DNA from: Methylophilus sp. 13
GTDB lineage: Bacteria; Pseudomonadota; Gammaproteobacteria; Burkholderiales; Methylophilaceae
Assembly: GCF_015354335.1 (NCBI RefSeq)
Contig: NZ_JADKYR010000007.1
Span: 31,836 to 95,835 of the forward strand
Direction: 5' to 3'
DNA: 64,000 nucleotides
Position 1 is the stretch's first letter. Every line of letters begins with the position of its first letter. This document shows positions 20,394 to 32,123 of the stretch, piece by piece. The notes below the pieces were generated by a model. That model did not search any database, was not told the DNA's origin, and saw nothing but the letters and a program-made list of their open reading frames with translations. The translations under genes and the position numbers were made by a program.

Positions 20394-20828
20394 TTATTTG
20401 CTAGGTTTTGTTTCGGTTAACAGATAAGCGATAAAGTTTGCCTTTTCTGAAGGTGAGCAGTCTGCACCCAAAATATCATTGCAGTGTTTGGTGAACTCTT
20501 CTTCTACTTTATCAATATCGGTAAAGCGCTTGGTATTCACGCGTGGTGCCAGTGGAGGGATTTCCTTGCCAGTGACGATGTTCTTGCCAACGTTAGCAGG
20601 GTTGTTAGTGTGGCAAGAGGCACATGCCGCTTCTTTACCACTTGGTGTTTTGAATTTGCGGTTAAAGAAAATTTTACCATCAGTAATGGAGGGGGCTTCG
20701 TACATGGAGTTTGCAGAGTGTGCAATGTTGGTATATTTGTATACCAGTTTTTCAGCATTGGTGACATCAGCCAATGCGTGCGCAGAAAAAAGAACCCCGA
20801 ATACAGCAATGATTGTTTTGATTTTCAT
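20394..20828 (-). CDS. cycA: Cytochrome c'' (SHP/DUF1924-type high-spin-switching monohaem cytochrome)
   Basis: 144-residue precursor with a 20-residue signal peptide ending AHALA. The 124-residue mature form starts DVTNAEKLVYKY. The haem site CASCH has Cys49, Cys52 and His53 in mature numbering. His95 and Cys96/Cys104 sit where cytochrome c'' of Methylophilus methylotrophus has its redox-labile second ligand and its disulfide. In that protein His95 leaves the haem on reduction, with coupled proton uptake. I recognise the sequence as this protein or a very close orthologue; the gene symbol is recalled and less certain. It is periplasmic, and its physiological role is still unclear. A 10-bp direct repeat lies upstream (20906-20936). 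Confidence 0.88.
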   Translation of the reverse strand: MKIKTIIAVFGVLFSAHALADVTNAEKLVYKYTNIAHSANSMYEAPSITDGKIFFNRKFKTPSGKEAACASCHTNNPANVGKNIVTGKEIPPLAPRVNTKRFTDIDKVEEEFTKHCNDILGADCSPSEKANFIAYLLTETKPSK

Positions 20829-20905
20829 GGTAATAGCTCCTTGGTTGTTTTAGGAAAAATTCTATTCTTGTTATGTTAAGCAAATATGGCCTGCTTGTTA
20901 TTGAT

Positions 20906-20936
20906 TTGTATTAAACCGTAAATACATTGTATTAAA
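20906..20936. promoter_or_regulatory. Tandem operator-like direct repeat upstream of the cytochrome c'' gene
   Basis: TTGTATTAAA occurs at 20906-20915 and again at 20927-20936. The 21-bp offset is two helical turns. On the minus strand each unit reads TTTAATACAA, and the pair lies about 80-110 bp before the cytochrome start. The form suits a dimeric response regulator or similar factor. It could also act on mnmG, about 100 bp away in the other direction. Confidence 0.5.
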
Positions 20937-21035
20937 TCATAGTTTAGGTGTAACAATGCAGTGATTTAAATGACCATTTAGTAAGTTTAAGCTAAAATCA
21001 TAAATCTTTTTAAATCAAACAGTTCAAGATTCTTT

Positions 21036-22976
21036 ATGATGGACTTTCCTGATCGATTCGATGTCATTGTGGTGGGTGGTGGGCATGCCGGCACCGAGGC
21101 TGCGCTGGCGGCTGCCCGTATGGGTCAAAAAACCCTCTTGTTGAGCCACAACATTGAAACTCTGGGGCAAATGTCCTGTAACCCTTCTATTGGTGGCATA
21201 GGCAAGGGTCACCTGGTCAAAGAGGTTGATGCCCTCGGTGGCGCCATGGCGGCCGCCACTGATGAGGGAGGTATCCAGTTTCGTATCTTGAATTCTAGTA
21301 AAGGCCCGGCTGTGCGTGCCACGCGTGCGCAAGCCGATCGCATTTTGTACAAGGCGGCCATTCGACGCCGTCTGGAGAACCAGCAAAATTTGTGGCTGTT
21401 TCAGCAGGCGGTAGACGATATCATTCTTGAGAATCATCGCGCTGCGGGAGTGGTAACGCAGATTGGTTTGCGTTTCTATGCAAAGTCGGTGGTGCTCACT
21501 GCAGGGACATTTTTGGGTGGCTTGGTGCATGTGGGTTTGCAAAGTTATAGCGCCGGGCGCGCCGGAGACCCGCCCGCAATCTCCCTGGCGGCTAGGCTAA
21601 GAGAAATTGGTCTCCCGGCTGGCCGGCTAAAAACTGGAACACCACCACGTATTGATGGTAGAACCATTGATTACAGTGTGATGACTGAGCAGCCTGGTGA
21701 TACACCAGTGCCGGTGTTCTCCTTTTTGGGTAATGCAGGCCAGCATCCGCAACAGTTACCTTGCTGGATTACGCATACCAATCAGCAGACGCATGACATT
21801 ATTCGCAGTGGATTGGATCGTTCGCCGATGTACACGGGTGTGATTGAAGGTGTGGGCCCGCGTTATTGCCCCTCTGTTGAAGACAAAATTCATCGCTTTG
21901 CCGACAAAGAGTCTCATCAGGTATTTCTTGAGCCTGAGGGGTTGACGACCCATGAGATCTATCCGAACGGCATTTCCACCAGTTTGCCATTTGACATTCA
22001 GTTATCGTTGGTGCGTTCGATTCGCGGGCTGGAGCAGGCGCATATCTTGCGCCCCGGATACGCCATTGAATACGACTATTACGATCCAAGAGGATTAAAG
22101 TCGACTCTCGAAACCAAGGCTGTGCAAGGCTTGTTTTTTGCCGGACAGATCAATGGGACAACCGGTTATGAAGAGGCGGCAGCACAAGGGTTGTTAGCAG
22201 GTGCAAATGCCGCACTTTATGCGCAAGATAAAGACGGTTGGTGCCCCTCCCGTGAACAAGCCTATTTGGGTGTGTTGGTGGATGATTTGATTACAACGGG
22301 TGTGAATGAGCCATACCGGATGTTTACTAGCCGTGCAGAGTACCGATTGCAGTTGCGTGAAGATAATGCAGATATGCGCTTGACTGAAGTCGGTCGTCAA
22401 CTGGGGTTGGTTGATGATGTGCGCTGGGCGGCCTTCTGTAAAAAACAGGAAGCGATCACGCGTGAGCAAGCAAGATTGAAGCGCACGTTTTTACAGCCTG
22501 ACCAAGGTCAATCCCTGGGCAATAGCCAAAATAAAATTGTTTCACGTGAAACACAAACGTTGGTTTTTGGTAAAGCTTTGGAGCATGAGTATTCGTTGTT
22601 TGAATTATTACGGCGTCCAGAAGTGAGTTATCAATCATTGCTGGAAATTGTTCCCTCCTCTGAAGTGTTGGCCGAAGATGTGATGGAGCAAGTAGAAATT
22701 GCTGCCAAGTATCAAGGCTATATTGATCGTCAAAATGAGGAAATTTCACGCCAAAAAAATAGTGAGCACGTCAAGTTGGGCGATGCTATCGATTATAATG
22801 ATGTGCATGGCTTGAGTATTGAAGCGCGGCAAAAACTGCTAGCACAGAAACCGGAAACAATTGGCCAAGCCAGTCGCATCCAGGGGATTACCCCTGCCAC
22901 GATTTCTTTGTTGATGGTTTATCTCAAGCGTAAACAGAAAAAGCAGAGCCAGTCTGGCGATATTGCAGCAGCATGA
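21036..22976 (+). CDS. mnmG: tRNA uridine-5-carboxymethylaminomethyl modification enzyme MnmG (GidA)
   Basis: 646 residues. FAD binding is shown by [20 protein letters not shown] (19 residues of the Rossmann start) and by the family block [16 protein letters not shown], and GTFLGG and [15 protein letters not shown] are also present. It works as a heterotetramer with MnmE on tRNA wobble uridines. It is the first gene of mnmG-rsmG-parA-parB, and its last 4 nt overlap rsmG (ATGA). A full parS site is embedded near codon 501, read as VSRET. Confidence 0.97.
   Translation: MMDFPDRFDVIVVGGGHAGTEAALAAARMGQKTLLLSHNIETLGQMSCNPSIGGIGKGHLVKEVDALGGAMAAATDEGGIQFRILNSSKGPAVRATRAQADRILYKAAIRRRLENQQNLWLFQQAVDDIILENHRAAGVVTQIGLRFYAKSVVLTAGTFLGGLVHVGLQSYSAGRAGDPPAISLAARLREIGLPAGRLKTGTPPRIDGRTIDYSVMTEQPGDTPVPVFSFLGNAGQHPQQLPCWITHTNQQTHDIIRSGLDRSPMYTGVIEGVGPRYCPSVEDKIHRFADKESHQVFLEPEGLTTHEIYPNGISTSLPFDIQLSLVRSIRGLEQAHILRPGYAIEYDYYDPRGLKSTLETKAVQGLFFAGQINGTTGYEEAAAQGLLAGANAALYAQDKDGWCPSREQAYLGVLVDDLITTGVNEPYRMFTSRAEYRLQLREDNADMRLTEVGRQLGLVDDVRWAAFCKKQEAITREQARLKRTFLQPDQGQSLGNSQNKIVSRETQTLVFGKALEHEYSLFELLRRPEVSYQSLLEIVPSSEVLAEDVMEQVEIAAKYQGYIDRQNEEISRQKNSEHVKLGDAIDYNDVHGLSIEARQKLLAQKPETIGQASRIQGITPATISLLMVYLKRKQKKQSQSGDIAAA
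22538..22553. other. parS, ParB binding site inside mnmG
   Basis: A perfect TGTTTCACGTGAAACA palindrome in the mnmG coding sequence, about 1 kb upstream of parA. Confidence 0.95.
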
Positions 22977-23599
22977 TGGAATTGGCTTCAAAGTTAGCGG
23001 CCGGTGTCGAGGTGCTCGGTTTGCAGGCGATGGTTACGCCTGAAATGCAGCAGAAGTGTCTCGCTTATATGGCGCTTATGCAAAAGTGGAACAAGGTCTA
23101 TAACCTGACTGCGGTCCGTGATTCAGAAGAGATGCTGGTGCTACATGTGCTGGATAGTTTGAGCGTTCTGCCTTTTGTAGAGGCCGGTAATGTGCTGGAC
23201 GTAGGCAGTGGTGGAGGCTTGCCGGGGTTGATAATCGCAATTACGCGTCCCGAGGTCGAAGTCACCACGATTGATACTGTACAAAAAAAAGCTATCTTTA
23301 TGCGGCAGGTCAAGGCTGAGCTTGGATTGTTCAACGCGCAAGTGGTGCATGGCCGGGTTGAAGCGTATGCGCCCCCTACTCGCTTTTCACAAGTGATCTC
23401 GAGAGCCTTTTCCGATATTGCTTTGTTCAAGCAGTTGACTGCACATCTAATTGCGCCACAGGGGCGATGGTTGGCCATGAAGGGAGTGGCGCCAAGCGAT
23501 GAGTTGGCGCAGGCAAAGGTCATCCCTAAAGAAGTGATCCGTCTTTATGTGCCCTACTTGCAGGCCGAAAGACATTTAATCGTGTTTGAGAATACATAA
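22973..23599 (+). CDS. rsmG: 16S rRNA (guanine-527-N7)-methyltransferase RsmG (GidB)
   Basis: 208 residues. The S-adenosylmethionine site [10 protein letters not shown] is followed by the [11 protein letters not shown] acidic loop, and YNLTAVRD precedes the fold as in other RsmG proteins. It methylates G527 of 16S rRNA, and its loss is associated with low-level streptomycin resistance in other bacteria. It overlaps mnmG by 4 nt and parA by 1 nt (TAATG), indicating translational coupling. Confidence 0.96.
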   Translation: MMELASKLAAGVEVLGLQAMVTPEMQQKCLAYMALMQKWNKVYNLTAVRDSEEMLVLHVLDSLSVLPFVEAGNVLDVGSGGGLPGLIIAITRPEVEVTTIDTVQKKAIFMRQVKAELGLFNAQVVHGRVEAYAPPTRFSQVISRAFSDIALFKQLTAHLIAPQGRWLAMKGVAPSDELAQAKVIPKEVIRLYVPYLQAERHLIVFENT

Positions 23600-24360
23600 T
23601 GAAAATAATTGCCATCACCAACCAAAAAGGGGGCGTCGGTAAAACCACCACTTGCGTCAATCTGGCTGCCAGTTTGGCCGAGCACGGAAAAAAAGTCTTG
23701 TTAGTCGATCTGGATCCGCAGGGTAATGCCAGTACTGGCAGTGGCATTGATAAATCACATTTAAAAGACAGTATTTATCAGGTGTTGATTGGTAACAAGA
23801 CACTGCAGGAGGTGGTGATACATGCTGAAGCTGCTAAGTATGATGTGGCGGCTTCTAATCGCGACCTTGCTGGGGCCGAAGTAGAGTTGGTCAATGAAAT
23901 GGCGCGTGAAACGCGGTTGAAAAATGCAATTCTCAAGTTGGGTGATGATCGCTACGATTTTGTCTTGCTGGACTGTCCGCCTTCATTAAATCTGGTGACC
24001 GTTAACGCATTAACTGCAGCACACTCAGTCATGATCCCGATGCAATGTGAGTATTATGCACTGGAAGGCTTGTCTGATCTGGTCAATACTGTCAAGAAAG
24101 TGCGCGCTCACTTAAATCCTGTTCTGGAGATAGAGGGTTTGCTGCGTACCATGTTTGATAACCGCAATATGCTGGCACAGCAAGTGTCAGCCCAGCTGGT
24201 GAATCACTTTGGCAAAAAGGTGTATCAAACCATTATTCCGCGCAATGTCAGACTGGCTGAGGCGCCCAGTTACGGCATGCCTGTTCTGTTATATGACCGT
24301 TCTTCCAAGGGTGCACAGGCTTATCTTGAGTTGGCGCAAGAAATCATTCAAAAAAATTAA
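23599..24360 (+). CDS. parA: Chromosome partitioning ATPase ParA (Soj)
   Basis: 253 residues. The deviant Walker A motif KGGVGKTT at 10-17 and the switch motif DLDPQGNAS mark a small chromosomal ParA without an N-terminal DNA-binding extension. ATP-bound ParA coats the nucleoid and pulls ParB-parS complexes apart. It is translationally coupled to rsmG and lies 48 nt before parB. Four parS sites in this window are its natural context. Confidence 0.97.
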   Translation: MKIIAITNQKGGVGKTTTCVNLAASLAEHGKKVLLVDLDPQGNASTGSGIDKSHLKDSIYQVLIGNKTLQEVVIHAEAAKYDVAASNRDLAGAEVELVNEMARETRLKNAILKLGDDRYDFVLLDCPPSLNLVTVNALTAAHSVMIPMQCEYYALEGLSDLVNTVKKVRAHLNPVLEIEGLLRTMFDNRNMLAQQVSAQLVNHFGKKVYQTIIPRNVRLAEAPSYGMPVLLYDRSSKGAQAYLELAQEIIQKN

Positions 24361-24408
24361 TTATTCATCCATTTCATTTCAGACATACATTTATAAGGAA
24401 GTAGCAGC

Positions 24409-25269
24409 ATGGTGAAGCCCAAGGGACTCGGTCGCGGACTCGACGCATTGTTATCAGGGGATGCGGAAACAATTGCCCAGTCAGACATGTTGCGCACATT
24501 GCCTGTAGGGCAGTTGCAGCCAGGCAAATATCAGCCGCGTTCCTATATGAACGAGGAAGCCCTGCAAACATTGGCTGACTCAATCGCGGCACAAGGCATT
24601 ATGCAGCCGATTCTGGTACGTGAAATTGCCCCGGAAAAATTTGAGATTATTGCCGGTGAACGTCGCTGGCGTGCTTCGCAAAAGGCGGGCCTGACCGAAG
24701 TGCCCGTGCTGGTGCGGGAAATTGCCGACGAAGCCGCACTGGCGATGGCGCTGATTGAAAATATTCAGCGTGAAAACCTGAATCCACTCGAAGAGGCCAT
24801 GGGCATTAAGCGCCTGATTGACGAATTTGAGATGACGCACGAAAAAGCGGCACAAGCCGTGGGTCGCTCGAGAGTGGCGGTGTCCAACTTGTTGCGCCTG
24901 CTGACCCTGACCCCTATGGTGCAGGATATGTTGCTGGATAACCAGATTGACATGGGCCATGCCCGTGCGTTGGTGGGGATAGAGCCGGCCCAGCAAATCT
25001 TGTTGGCAAACAAGGTGGTTCAGGATGGCTTATCTGTGCGTGAAGTAGAGCGCATGATTCAATCCGAGCCGGCGAGCGGCAAAAAAGCCAAGCCTGCCGT
25101 GCATCCAGATGTGGCGACTCTGCAAAACCAACTCAGTGAGCAGTTGGGGGCTGAGGTCAGTATTAGCAGTAAGGCGAACGGCGCGGGTGTCTTGAAACTG
25201 AGTTTTGCAAATCTGGATCAGCTTGATGATTGGATAGCGAAACTGACCGACAATCACCTAAAATCGTAA
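24409..25269 (+). CDS. parB: Chromosome partitioning protein ParB (Spo0J)
   Basis: 286 residues. The N-terminal CTPase/spreading domain contains GERRWRA (the box II arginine patch). The central helix-turn-helix contains KAAQAVGRSRVAVSNLLRLL, and a C-terminal dimerisation domain follows. It binds parS, loads as a CTP-dependent clamp and spreads along DNA. The start MVKPKGLGRGLDALL is the typical ParB opening that stimulates ParA. Confidence 0.97.
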   Translation: MVKPKGLGRGLDALLSGDAETIAQSDMLRTLPVGQLQPGKYQPRSYMNEEALQTLADSIAAQGIMQPILVREIAPEKFEIIAGERRWRASQKAGLTEVPVLVREIADEAALAMALIENIQRENLNPLEEAMGIKRLIDEFEMTHEKAAQAVGRSRVAVSNLLRLLTLTPMVQDMLLDNQIDMGHARALVGIEPAQQILLANKVVQDGLSVREVERMIQSEPASGKKAKPAVHPDVATLQNQLSEQLGAEVSISSKANGAGVLKLSFANLDQLDDWIAKLTDNHLKS

Positions 25270-25341
25270 GCAAAATGACGTAGCCAACCTGCAGGCCTCG
25301 ATTTTTCCAGCTCATTCAGGCAGTTATGGCTAGTTTGGTGC

Positions 25342-25370
25342 TTGACTTCGTCGGGTGAATAATTCAAAAT
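25342..25370 (+). promoter_or_regulatory. Possible promoter of the atp operon
   Basis: TTGACT (25342-25347), a 17-bp spacer, and CAAAAT (25365-25370) lie about 50 bp before the atpI start. The -35 box is good and the -10 box only fair. Confidence 0.4.
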
Positions 25371-25417
25371 CTCGCGTCTTTGTAGTATTTTGTCTTGAAT
25401 TTTTGCGGGCTAACCCC

Positions 25418-25810
25418 ATGAGTGGTCTCGAAACCCAAGCGGCTGGCATGTCGCTTTACCGTAACATGCTGCGCTGGCAACTCATGGCGACAGCGGCAGT
25501 GACCATAGCAGCATTTGCATTGGCAGGGATCAATGCAGCATTATCAGCCTTGATGGGCGGCATTTCCGTTGTGATCGGTGCCTGGTTTGCTGCAAGAATT
25601 GCAGCCAAAGGTCAGCTGAAAACAGATCCCACGGCGGTATTACTCAATTTACTCAAGGCAGAAGCAGTAAAAATATTAATCATCGCGATTATCCTGTTTG
25701 TGGTTTTCAAGTTGTTTCATGCATTGGTGCCTTTTGCATTGATTGCAGGCTTGGCAGCCGCTGCGCTTTTTTCTGGCGCCGCGCTCGCAAAATCACAAGC
25801 AAATGTGTAG
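25418..25810 (+). CDS. atpI: ATP synthase protein I
   Basis: 130 residues from the ATG at 25418; the longer frame to 25355 lacks a suitable start. About four membrane segments are seen and little else is conserved, as usual for this subunit. AtpI is thought to help assembly of the c-ring. It heads the atpIBEFHAGDC operon, with 29 nt to atpB. Confidence 0.82.
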   Translation: MSGLETQAAGMSLYRNMLRWQLMATAAVTIAAFALAGINAALSALMGGISVVIGAWFAARIAAKGQLKTDPTAVLLNLLKAEAVKILIIAIILFVVFKLFHALVPFALIAGLAAAALFSGAALAKSQANV

Positions 25811-25839
25811 ACCAGTTAACTTAAAAATAGTTTGAACAT

Positions 25840-26676
25840 ATGACAACCGAACACGCACAACACGCAGAACTGACTCCTTCTGAATATATCGCGCACCACC
25901 TTAGCTTTAATGCGCAAGGTGTGAATGGCAATGCCACCTCTGAAGGCTTTTGGGTATTGCACTATGACACCCTGCTGACTTCAGTCGTGCTGGGTTTGCT
26001 GGTGATGGGGCTGATCTGGTGGGTGGCACGTGGAGCGACCGCTGGCATACCGACTAAGCGTCAGGCGTTTGTTGAGTTGTTATTCGGTTTTGTCGATGAC
26101 CAGGTTAAAAACATTTTTCACGGTAACCGTCATTCCTTTATTGCGCCGGCTGCACTGACCGTGTTTGTTTGGGTGCTGGTCATGAACGCGATGGACTTCC
26201 TGCCGGTAGACCACGTAGCAAATGTGGCATCAGCAATTGGTGGCGAGCATACCAAATGGCGTATCGTCCCTACTTCTGACATTAACACCACGTTTGCTTT
26301 GGCATTGGCGGTGTGGTTCCTGATGATTTTCTTCTCTATCAAAGCCAAAGGCCTGGGTGGCTGGATTCACGAATTGTTCTGTGCACCATTTGGTAGCAAT
26401 CCTTTGGTATGGCCTGCCAACTTCTTGTTTAACCTGATTGAATACGTTTCAAAACCACTTTCTCACTCATTGCGTCTGTTCGGTAACATGTACGCTGGTG
26501 AAATCATCTTCTTGCTGTTGGGTATGTGGGCTGCCACTGGCCTGACTGGTACCGTTGCCGGTGCTGTACTGGGTGCTGGATGGTCTATCTTCCACATCCT
26601 GATTGTGGCCTTGCAAGCGTTTATTTTCATGATGTTGACTGTGGTCTACCTGGCCATGGCGCATGAATCACACTAG
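25840..26676 (+). CDS. atpB: F1Fo ATP synthase subunit a
   Basis: 278 residues, a polytopic inner-membrane protein. The conserved arginine that drives proton transfer to the c-ring is Arg212 in [16 protein letters not shown]. It forms the two proton half-channels. The N-terminal extension begins [20 protein letters not shown]. Confidence 0.97.
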   Translation: MTTEHAQHAELTPSEYIAHHLSFNAQGVNGNATSEGFWVLHYDTLLTSVVLGLLVMGLIWWVARGATAGIPTKRQAFVELLFGFVDDQVKNIFHGNRHSFIAPAALTVFVWVLVMNAMDFLPVDHVANVASAIGGEHTKWRIVPTSDINTTFALALAVWFLMIFFSIKAKGLGGWIHELFCAPFGSNPLVWPANFLFNLIEYVSKPLSHSLRLFGNMYAGEIIFLLLGMWAATGLTGTVAGAVLGAGWSIFHILIVALQAFIFMMLTVVYLAMAHESH

Positions 26677-26723
26677 TTTTAACTTTGTAGTTGTTTTTAA
26701 TTCTTTATAAGAGAGGGTATTAA

Positions 26724-26990
<267 letters not shown>

Positions 26991-27018
26991 TTTTTACTCG
27001 GTAATCACCGCCCGGTAG

Positions 27019-27040
27019 GGTTTAAGTAGTGACTTAAACC
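27019..27040 (+). repeat. Perfect hairpin between atpE and atpF
   Basis: GGTTTAAGT, loop AGTG, ACTTAAACC: a 9-bp perfect stem with a 4-nt loop and only TTT after it. It may protect the 3' end of a shorter atpE message or slow downstream expression. It is unlikely to be a full terminator. Confidence 0.7.
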
Positions 27041-27069
27041 TTTCAACCAATCAGTATGATGGATCCAAC

Positions 27070-27540
27070 ATGAATATTAATTTCACACTCATCGCGCAAG
27101 CTATCGCATTTGCAGTGTTGATCTGGTTCACAGTGAAATTCGTTTGGCCGCCGCTGTTAAAGGCGATCGAAACACGCCAAAAGGAAATCGCAGATGGTTT
27201 GGCTGCTGCCCAAGAGGGCAAGAGCGCCCTGGAAGTGGCTGCCAAAAAATCTGAAGCAACATTGAACGAGGCCAAACAAAAAGCAAGTGAGATTATTGGG
27301 CAAGCCGAAAAACGCGCCGCTCAAATCATTGATGAAGCCAAAGCAAATGCCAAGGCTGAAGGTGATCGCATTATTGCCGGTGCCAAAGCTGAAATCGATC
27401 AGGAAGTGAACCGTGCCAAAGAGGGTCTGCGTGCACAGGTTTCAACACTGGCTGTGGCTGGTGCAGAAAAAATCCTGCGCAAAGAGATTGATGCCAAAGC
27501 ACATAGCGAAATGTTGTCTAAACTCGCTGCGGAACTATAA
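27070..27540 (+). CDS. atpF: F1Fo ATP synthase subunit b
   Basis: 156 residues. One N-terminal membrane helix (about 5-27) is followed by a long Ala/Lys/Glu-rich coiled coil that forms the peripheral stalk. This is the standard length for proteobacterial b subunits, which act as a homodimer holding F1 to Fo through delta. Confidence 0.97.
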   Translation: MNINFTLIAQAIAFAVLIWFTVKFVWPPLLKAIETRQKEIADGLAAAQEGKSALEVAAKKSEATLNEAKQKASEIIGQAEKRAAQIIDEAKANAKAEGDRIIAGAKAEIDQEVNRAKEGLRAQVSTLAVAGAEKILRKEIDAKAHSEMLSKLAAEL

Positions 27541-27557
27541 GGTTAAAGGGATAAAAC

Positions 27558-28094
27558 ATGGCTGAACTCTCAACCATTGCAAGGCCTTATGCTGTCGCTG
27601 CCTACAAGTTGGGCAAAGAGAAAAATGCATTGGCAACATGGTCTGATATGTTGGCATTGGCAGCCGGAGTGGCTTCTAATGACCAAATGAAAACCCTGAT
27701 TGATAACCCCAAACTGAATGCGGCAGATGTTGAAGGCGCATTCCTCAAAGTCTGTGGCGACAATCTTAACGAGCATGGTCAAAATTTGATCAAGACTTTG
27801 GTTGAATATGGCCGTTTATCCTTATTGCCTGCCATTGCTGAAGCCTTTGAGGCTTTAAAAGCGCAAGATGAAGGCACCTTGGACGCACAAATCATTGCCG
27901 CTGCCAAAATCACGGCAACGCAAACCAAAGATTTGGTCAAGCGTCTGGAAGCCAAGTTCGGCAAGAAAATTGAAGCAAGCGTTTCCGTTGATCCGGAAAT
28001 CATCGGCGGCATCAAAATTATTGTTGGCGACACCGTTATCGACGCGTCTGTCCAAGGTCAGTTACAAAATTTAGCCTATACGCTCACAGCATAA
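27558..28094 (+). CDS. atpH: F1Fo ATP synthase subunit delta
   Basis: 178 residues. It begins MAELSTIARPYAVAAYKL, the typical start of bacterial delta, with an N-terminal six-helix domain and a C-terminal domain ending in the conserved GGIKIIVGDTVIDASVQGQL (written here as GGIKIIVGD and DASVQGQL). It connects the top of F1 to the b stalk. Confidence 0.97.
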   Translation: MAELSTIARPYAVAAYKLGKEKNALATWSDMLALAAGVASNDQMKTLIDNPKLNAADVEGAFLKVCGDNLNEHGQNLIKTLVEYGRLSLLPAIAEAFEALKAQDEGTLDAQIIAAAKITATQTKDLVKRLEAKFGKKIEASVSVDPEIIGGIKIIVGDTVIDASVQGQLQNLAYTLTA

Positions 28095-28110
28095 GGCATA
28101 GGAGAATTAA

Positions 28111-29652
28111 ATGCAGTTATCTACATCAGAGATTAGCGAGCTCATTAAGAGCCGTTTGGAAAACTTCTCTACCGCCGCAGAAGCACGTACCCAGGGTACT
28201 GTGATTTCTGTGACAGACGGCATTGTGCGCATTCACGGCCTGTCTAACGTCATGGCTGGTGAGATGATCGAGTTTCCAGGCAACACATTCGGTCTGGCAT
28301 TGAACCTGGAGCGTGACTCCGTGGGTGCCGTGGTGCTGGGTGAGTATGAACACATCACTGAAGGCGACGTCTGTAAATGCACAGGCCGTATTCTGGAAGT
28401 GCCAGTGGGCCCCGAGCTGATTGGCCGTGTGGTGAACGCGTTGGGTCAGCCGATTGATGGCAAGGGTCCAGTCAACACCAAGCTGACAGACAAAATTGAA
28501 AAAATCGCCCCAGGCGTGATTGCACGTAAATCCGTGTCACAGCCTGTACAAACTGGTTTGAAGTCTATTGACTCCATGGTGCCAGTGGGTCGTGGTCAGC
28601 GTGAATTGATCATTGGTGACCGTCAGACAGGTAAAACAGCGGTTGCTGTCGATGCGATCATTAACCAAAAAGGTCAGAACATGACCTGTATCTACGTTGC
28701 GATTGGTCAGAAAGCTTCTACCATTGCTAACGTGGTACGCAAACTTGAAGAGCACGGCGCGATGGCCTATACCATCGTGGTGGCGGCAACTGCTTCTGAC
28801 TCGGCTGCCCTGCAATTCCTGGCACCCTATGCCGGTTGTACCATGGGTGAATACTTCCGTGACCGTGGTGAAGATGCATTGATTGTCTACGATGACTTGT
28901 CCAAACAAGCCGTGGCTTACCGTCAGATTTCCCTGTTGCTGCGTCGTCCACCAGGCCGTGAAGCTTACCCAGGTGACGTGTTCTACATCCACTCCCGTCT
29001 GCTGGAGCGTGCTGCGCGCGTCAATGAAGAATATGTTGAAAAATTCACCAACGGTGAAGTTAAAGGCAAAACAGGTTCATTGACTGCCTTGCCAGTGATT
29101 GAAACACAAGCTGGTGACGTGTCTGCATTCGTTCCAACCAACGTGATTTCGATTACCGATGGTCAGATCTTCCTGGAAAGTGACCTGTTTAACGCTGGTG
29201 TCCGTCCTGCGATCAACGCCGGTATTTCCGTGTCTCGCGTGGGTGGTGCAGCGCAAACTAAAGTGATCAAAAAACTGGGCGGTGGTGTCCGTCTGGCTTT
29301 GGCGCAGTATCGTGAATTGGCTGCGTTTGCGCAGTTTGCTTCCGACTTGGACGAAGCGACCCGCAAACAGCTGGACCGCGGTCGTATGTTTACTGAGTTG
29401 ATGAAGCAAGCTCAATACGCACCTTTGAGTGTGGCGAATATGGGTATCAGCCTGTTTGCTGCTAACAAAGGTTACTTTGATGATGTGCCAACCAACAAAG
29501 TCTTGGCCTTTGAAAACGCATTGCACGGTTTCCTGAGCTCCAAGTACAAAAATATCGTTGATACGATCGAATCCAGCAAGGATTTGAGCGGTGATAACGA
29601 AAAAGCACTGGAAGCAGCAATTCAGGACTTCAAAGCGACCAACGCTTATTAA
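28111..29652 (+). CDS. atpA: F1 ATP synthase subunit alpha
   Basis: 513 residues. Walker A GDRQTGKT is at 169-176, and the alpha/beta signature appears as [20 protein letters not shown]. It binds nucleotide non-catalytically and supplies the arginine finger to the beta catalytic sites. Full length and unbroken. Confidence 0.98.
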   Translation: MQLSTSEISELIKSRLENFSTAAEARTQGTVISVTDGIVRIHGLSNVMAGEMIEFPGNTFGLALNLERDSVGAVVLGEYEHITEGDVCKCTGRILEVPVGPELIGRVVNALGQPIDGKGPVNTKLTDKIEKIAPGVIARKSVSQPVQTGLKSIDSMVPVGRGQRELIIGDRQTGKTAVAVDAIINQKGQNMTCIYVAIGQKASTIANVVRKLEEHGAMAYTIVVAATASDSAALQFLAPYAGCTMGEYFRDRGEDALIVYDDLSKQAVAYRQISLLLRRPPGREAYPGDVFYIHSRLLERAARVNEEYVEKFTNGEVKGKTGSLTALPVIETQAGDVSAFVPTNVISITDGQIFLESDLFNAGVRPAINAGISVSRVGGAAQTKVIKKLGGGVRLALAQYRELAAFAQFASDLDEATRKQLDRGRMFTELMKQAQYAPLSVANMGISLFAANKGYFDDVPTNKVLAFENALHGFLSSKYKNIVDTIESSKDLSGDNEKALEAAIQDFKATNAY

Positions 29653-29681
29653 TCTCTGACACTTCGACTTAGGAAACGCAT

Positions 29682-30551
29682 ATGGCAGGAAGTAAAGAGA
29701 TTAGAACCAAGATCAAGAGTGTAGAAAATACACGCAAGATCACCAAGGCGATGGAGATGGTGGCCGCCTCTAAAATGCGCAAGGCGCAAGATAGAATGCG
29801 TGCCTCCCGCCCTTATGCGGAAAAAATCCGCAACGTGGCGGCTCACCTTTCCTTTGCACAATCAGAGTATCGCCATCCGTTTTTGATTAAACGTGACGTG
29901 GTGAAAAACGTGGGTCTGATTGTCGTCAGCTCGGACAAAGGGTTGTGCGGTGGCTTGAATACCAACGTACTGCGCATGTCGATGAACCAGATGAAAACCT
30001 GGGAAAGCGAAGGCAAAGGTATCAGCGTCAGCGCCATTGGTAACAAAGGCTATGGCTTCATGAACCGGGTGGGCGCACAAGTGAAATCCCATATTACCGG
30101 TTTGGGCGATACTCCGCATCTGGAAAAACTCATCGGCACCATCAAGGTGATGCTCGATGCGTACATTGCCGGTGAAATTGATCAGCTTTACATCTGCTAT
30201 ACCAAATTCATCAATACCATGAAGCAAGTGCCAACCATGCAACAATTGTTGCCTTTGACTGGCGAGCAACTGGGCAGTCCTAATGGTCATTGGGATTACA
30301 TCTATGAGCCAGAAGCAAAACCGGTCGTAGATGAATTGATGATGCGTTACATTGAGTCATTGATTTATAACGCAGTGGCTGAAAACATGGCCTCTGAGCA
30401 ATCTGCCCGTATGGTAGCGATGAAATCAGCCTCGGATAACGCTAAGAGCGTGATTGGTGAACTGAAACTGGTCTACAACAAGGCGCGTCAGGCTGCTATT
30501 ACCAAAGAGATTTCTGAAATCGTCGGCGGTGCAGCTGCGGTTTCGTCCTAA
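29682..30551 (+). CDS. atpG: F1 ATP synthase subunit gamma
   Basis: 289 residues. The N-terminal coiled-coil strand ([20 protein letters not shown]) and the C-terminal helix ending [18 protein letters not shown] form the central rotor shaft. The length and both termini match proteobacterial gamma subunits. Confidence 0.98.
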   Translation: MAGSKEIRTKIKSVENTRKITKAMEMVAASKMRKAQDRMRASRPYAEKIRNVAAHLSFAQSEYRHPFLIKRDVVKNVGLIVVSSDKGLCGGLNTNVLRMSMNQMKTWESEGKGISVSAIGNKGYGFMNRVGAQVKSHITGLGDTPHLEKLIGTIKVMLDAYIAGEIDQLYICYTKFINTMKQVPTMQQLLPLTGEQLGSPNGHWDYIYEPEAKPVVDELMMRYIESLIYNAVAENMASEQSARMVAMKSASDNAKSVIGELKLVYNKARQAAITKEISEIVGGAAAVSS

Positions 30552-30609
30552 GGGTGCGTTTTAAGGCAGCAAGTTTAAGAATTCAATTAGATCTGACTCA
30601 TACAGTTAG

Positions 30610-32055
<1,446 letters not shown>

Positions 32056-32067
32056 TAGATATGACTA

Positions 32068-32092
32068 CAGGCAGATGGGTGCCATCTGCCTG
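32068..32092 (+). terminator. Strong hairpin between atpD and atpC, attenuator-like
   Basis: CAGGCAGATGG, loop GTG, CCATCTGCCTG: an 11-bp perfect GC-rich stem followed by TTTATTT. It resembles an intrinsic terminator with an interrupted T-tract, so it probably causes partial termination before atpC. Confidence 0.7.
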
Positions 32093-32123
32093 TTTATTTC
32101 AGTGATATAGAAAAGAGAACATT

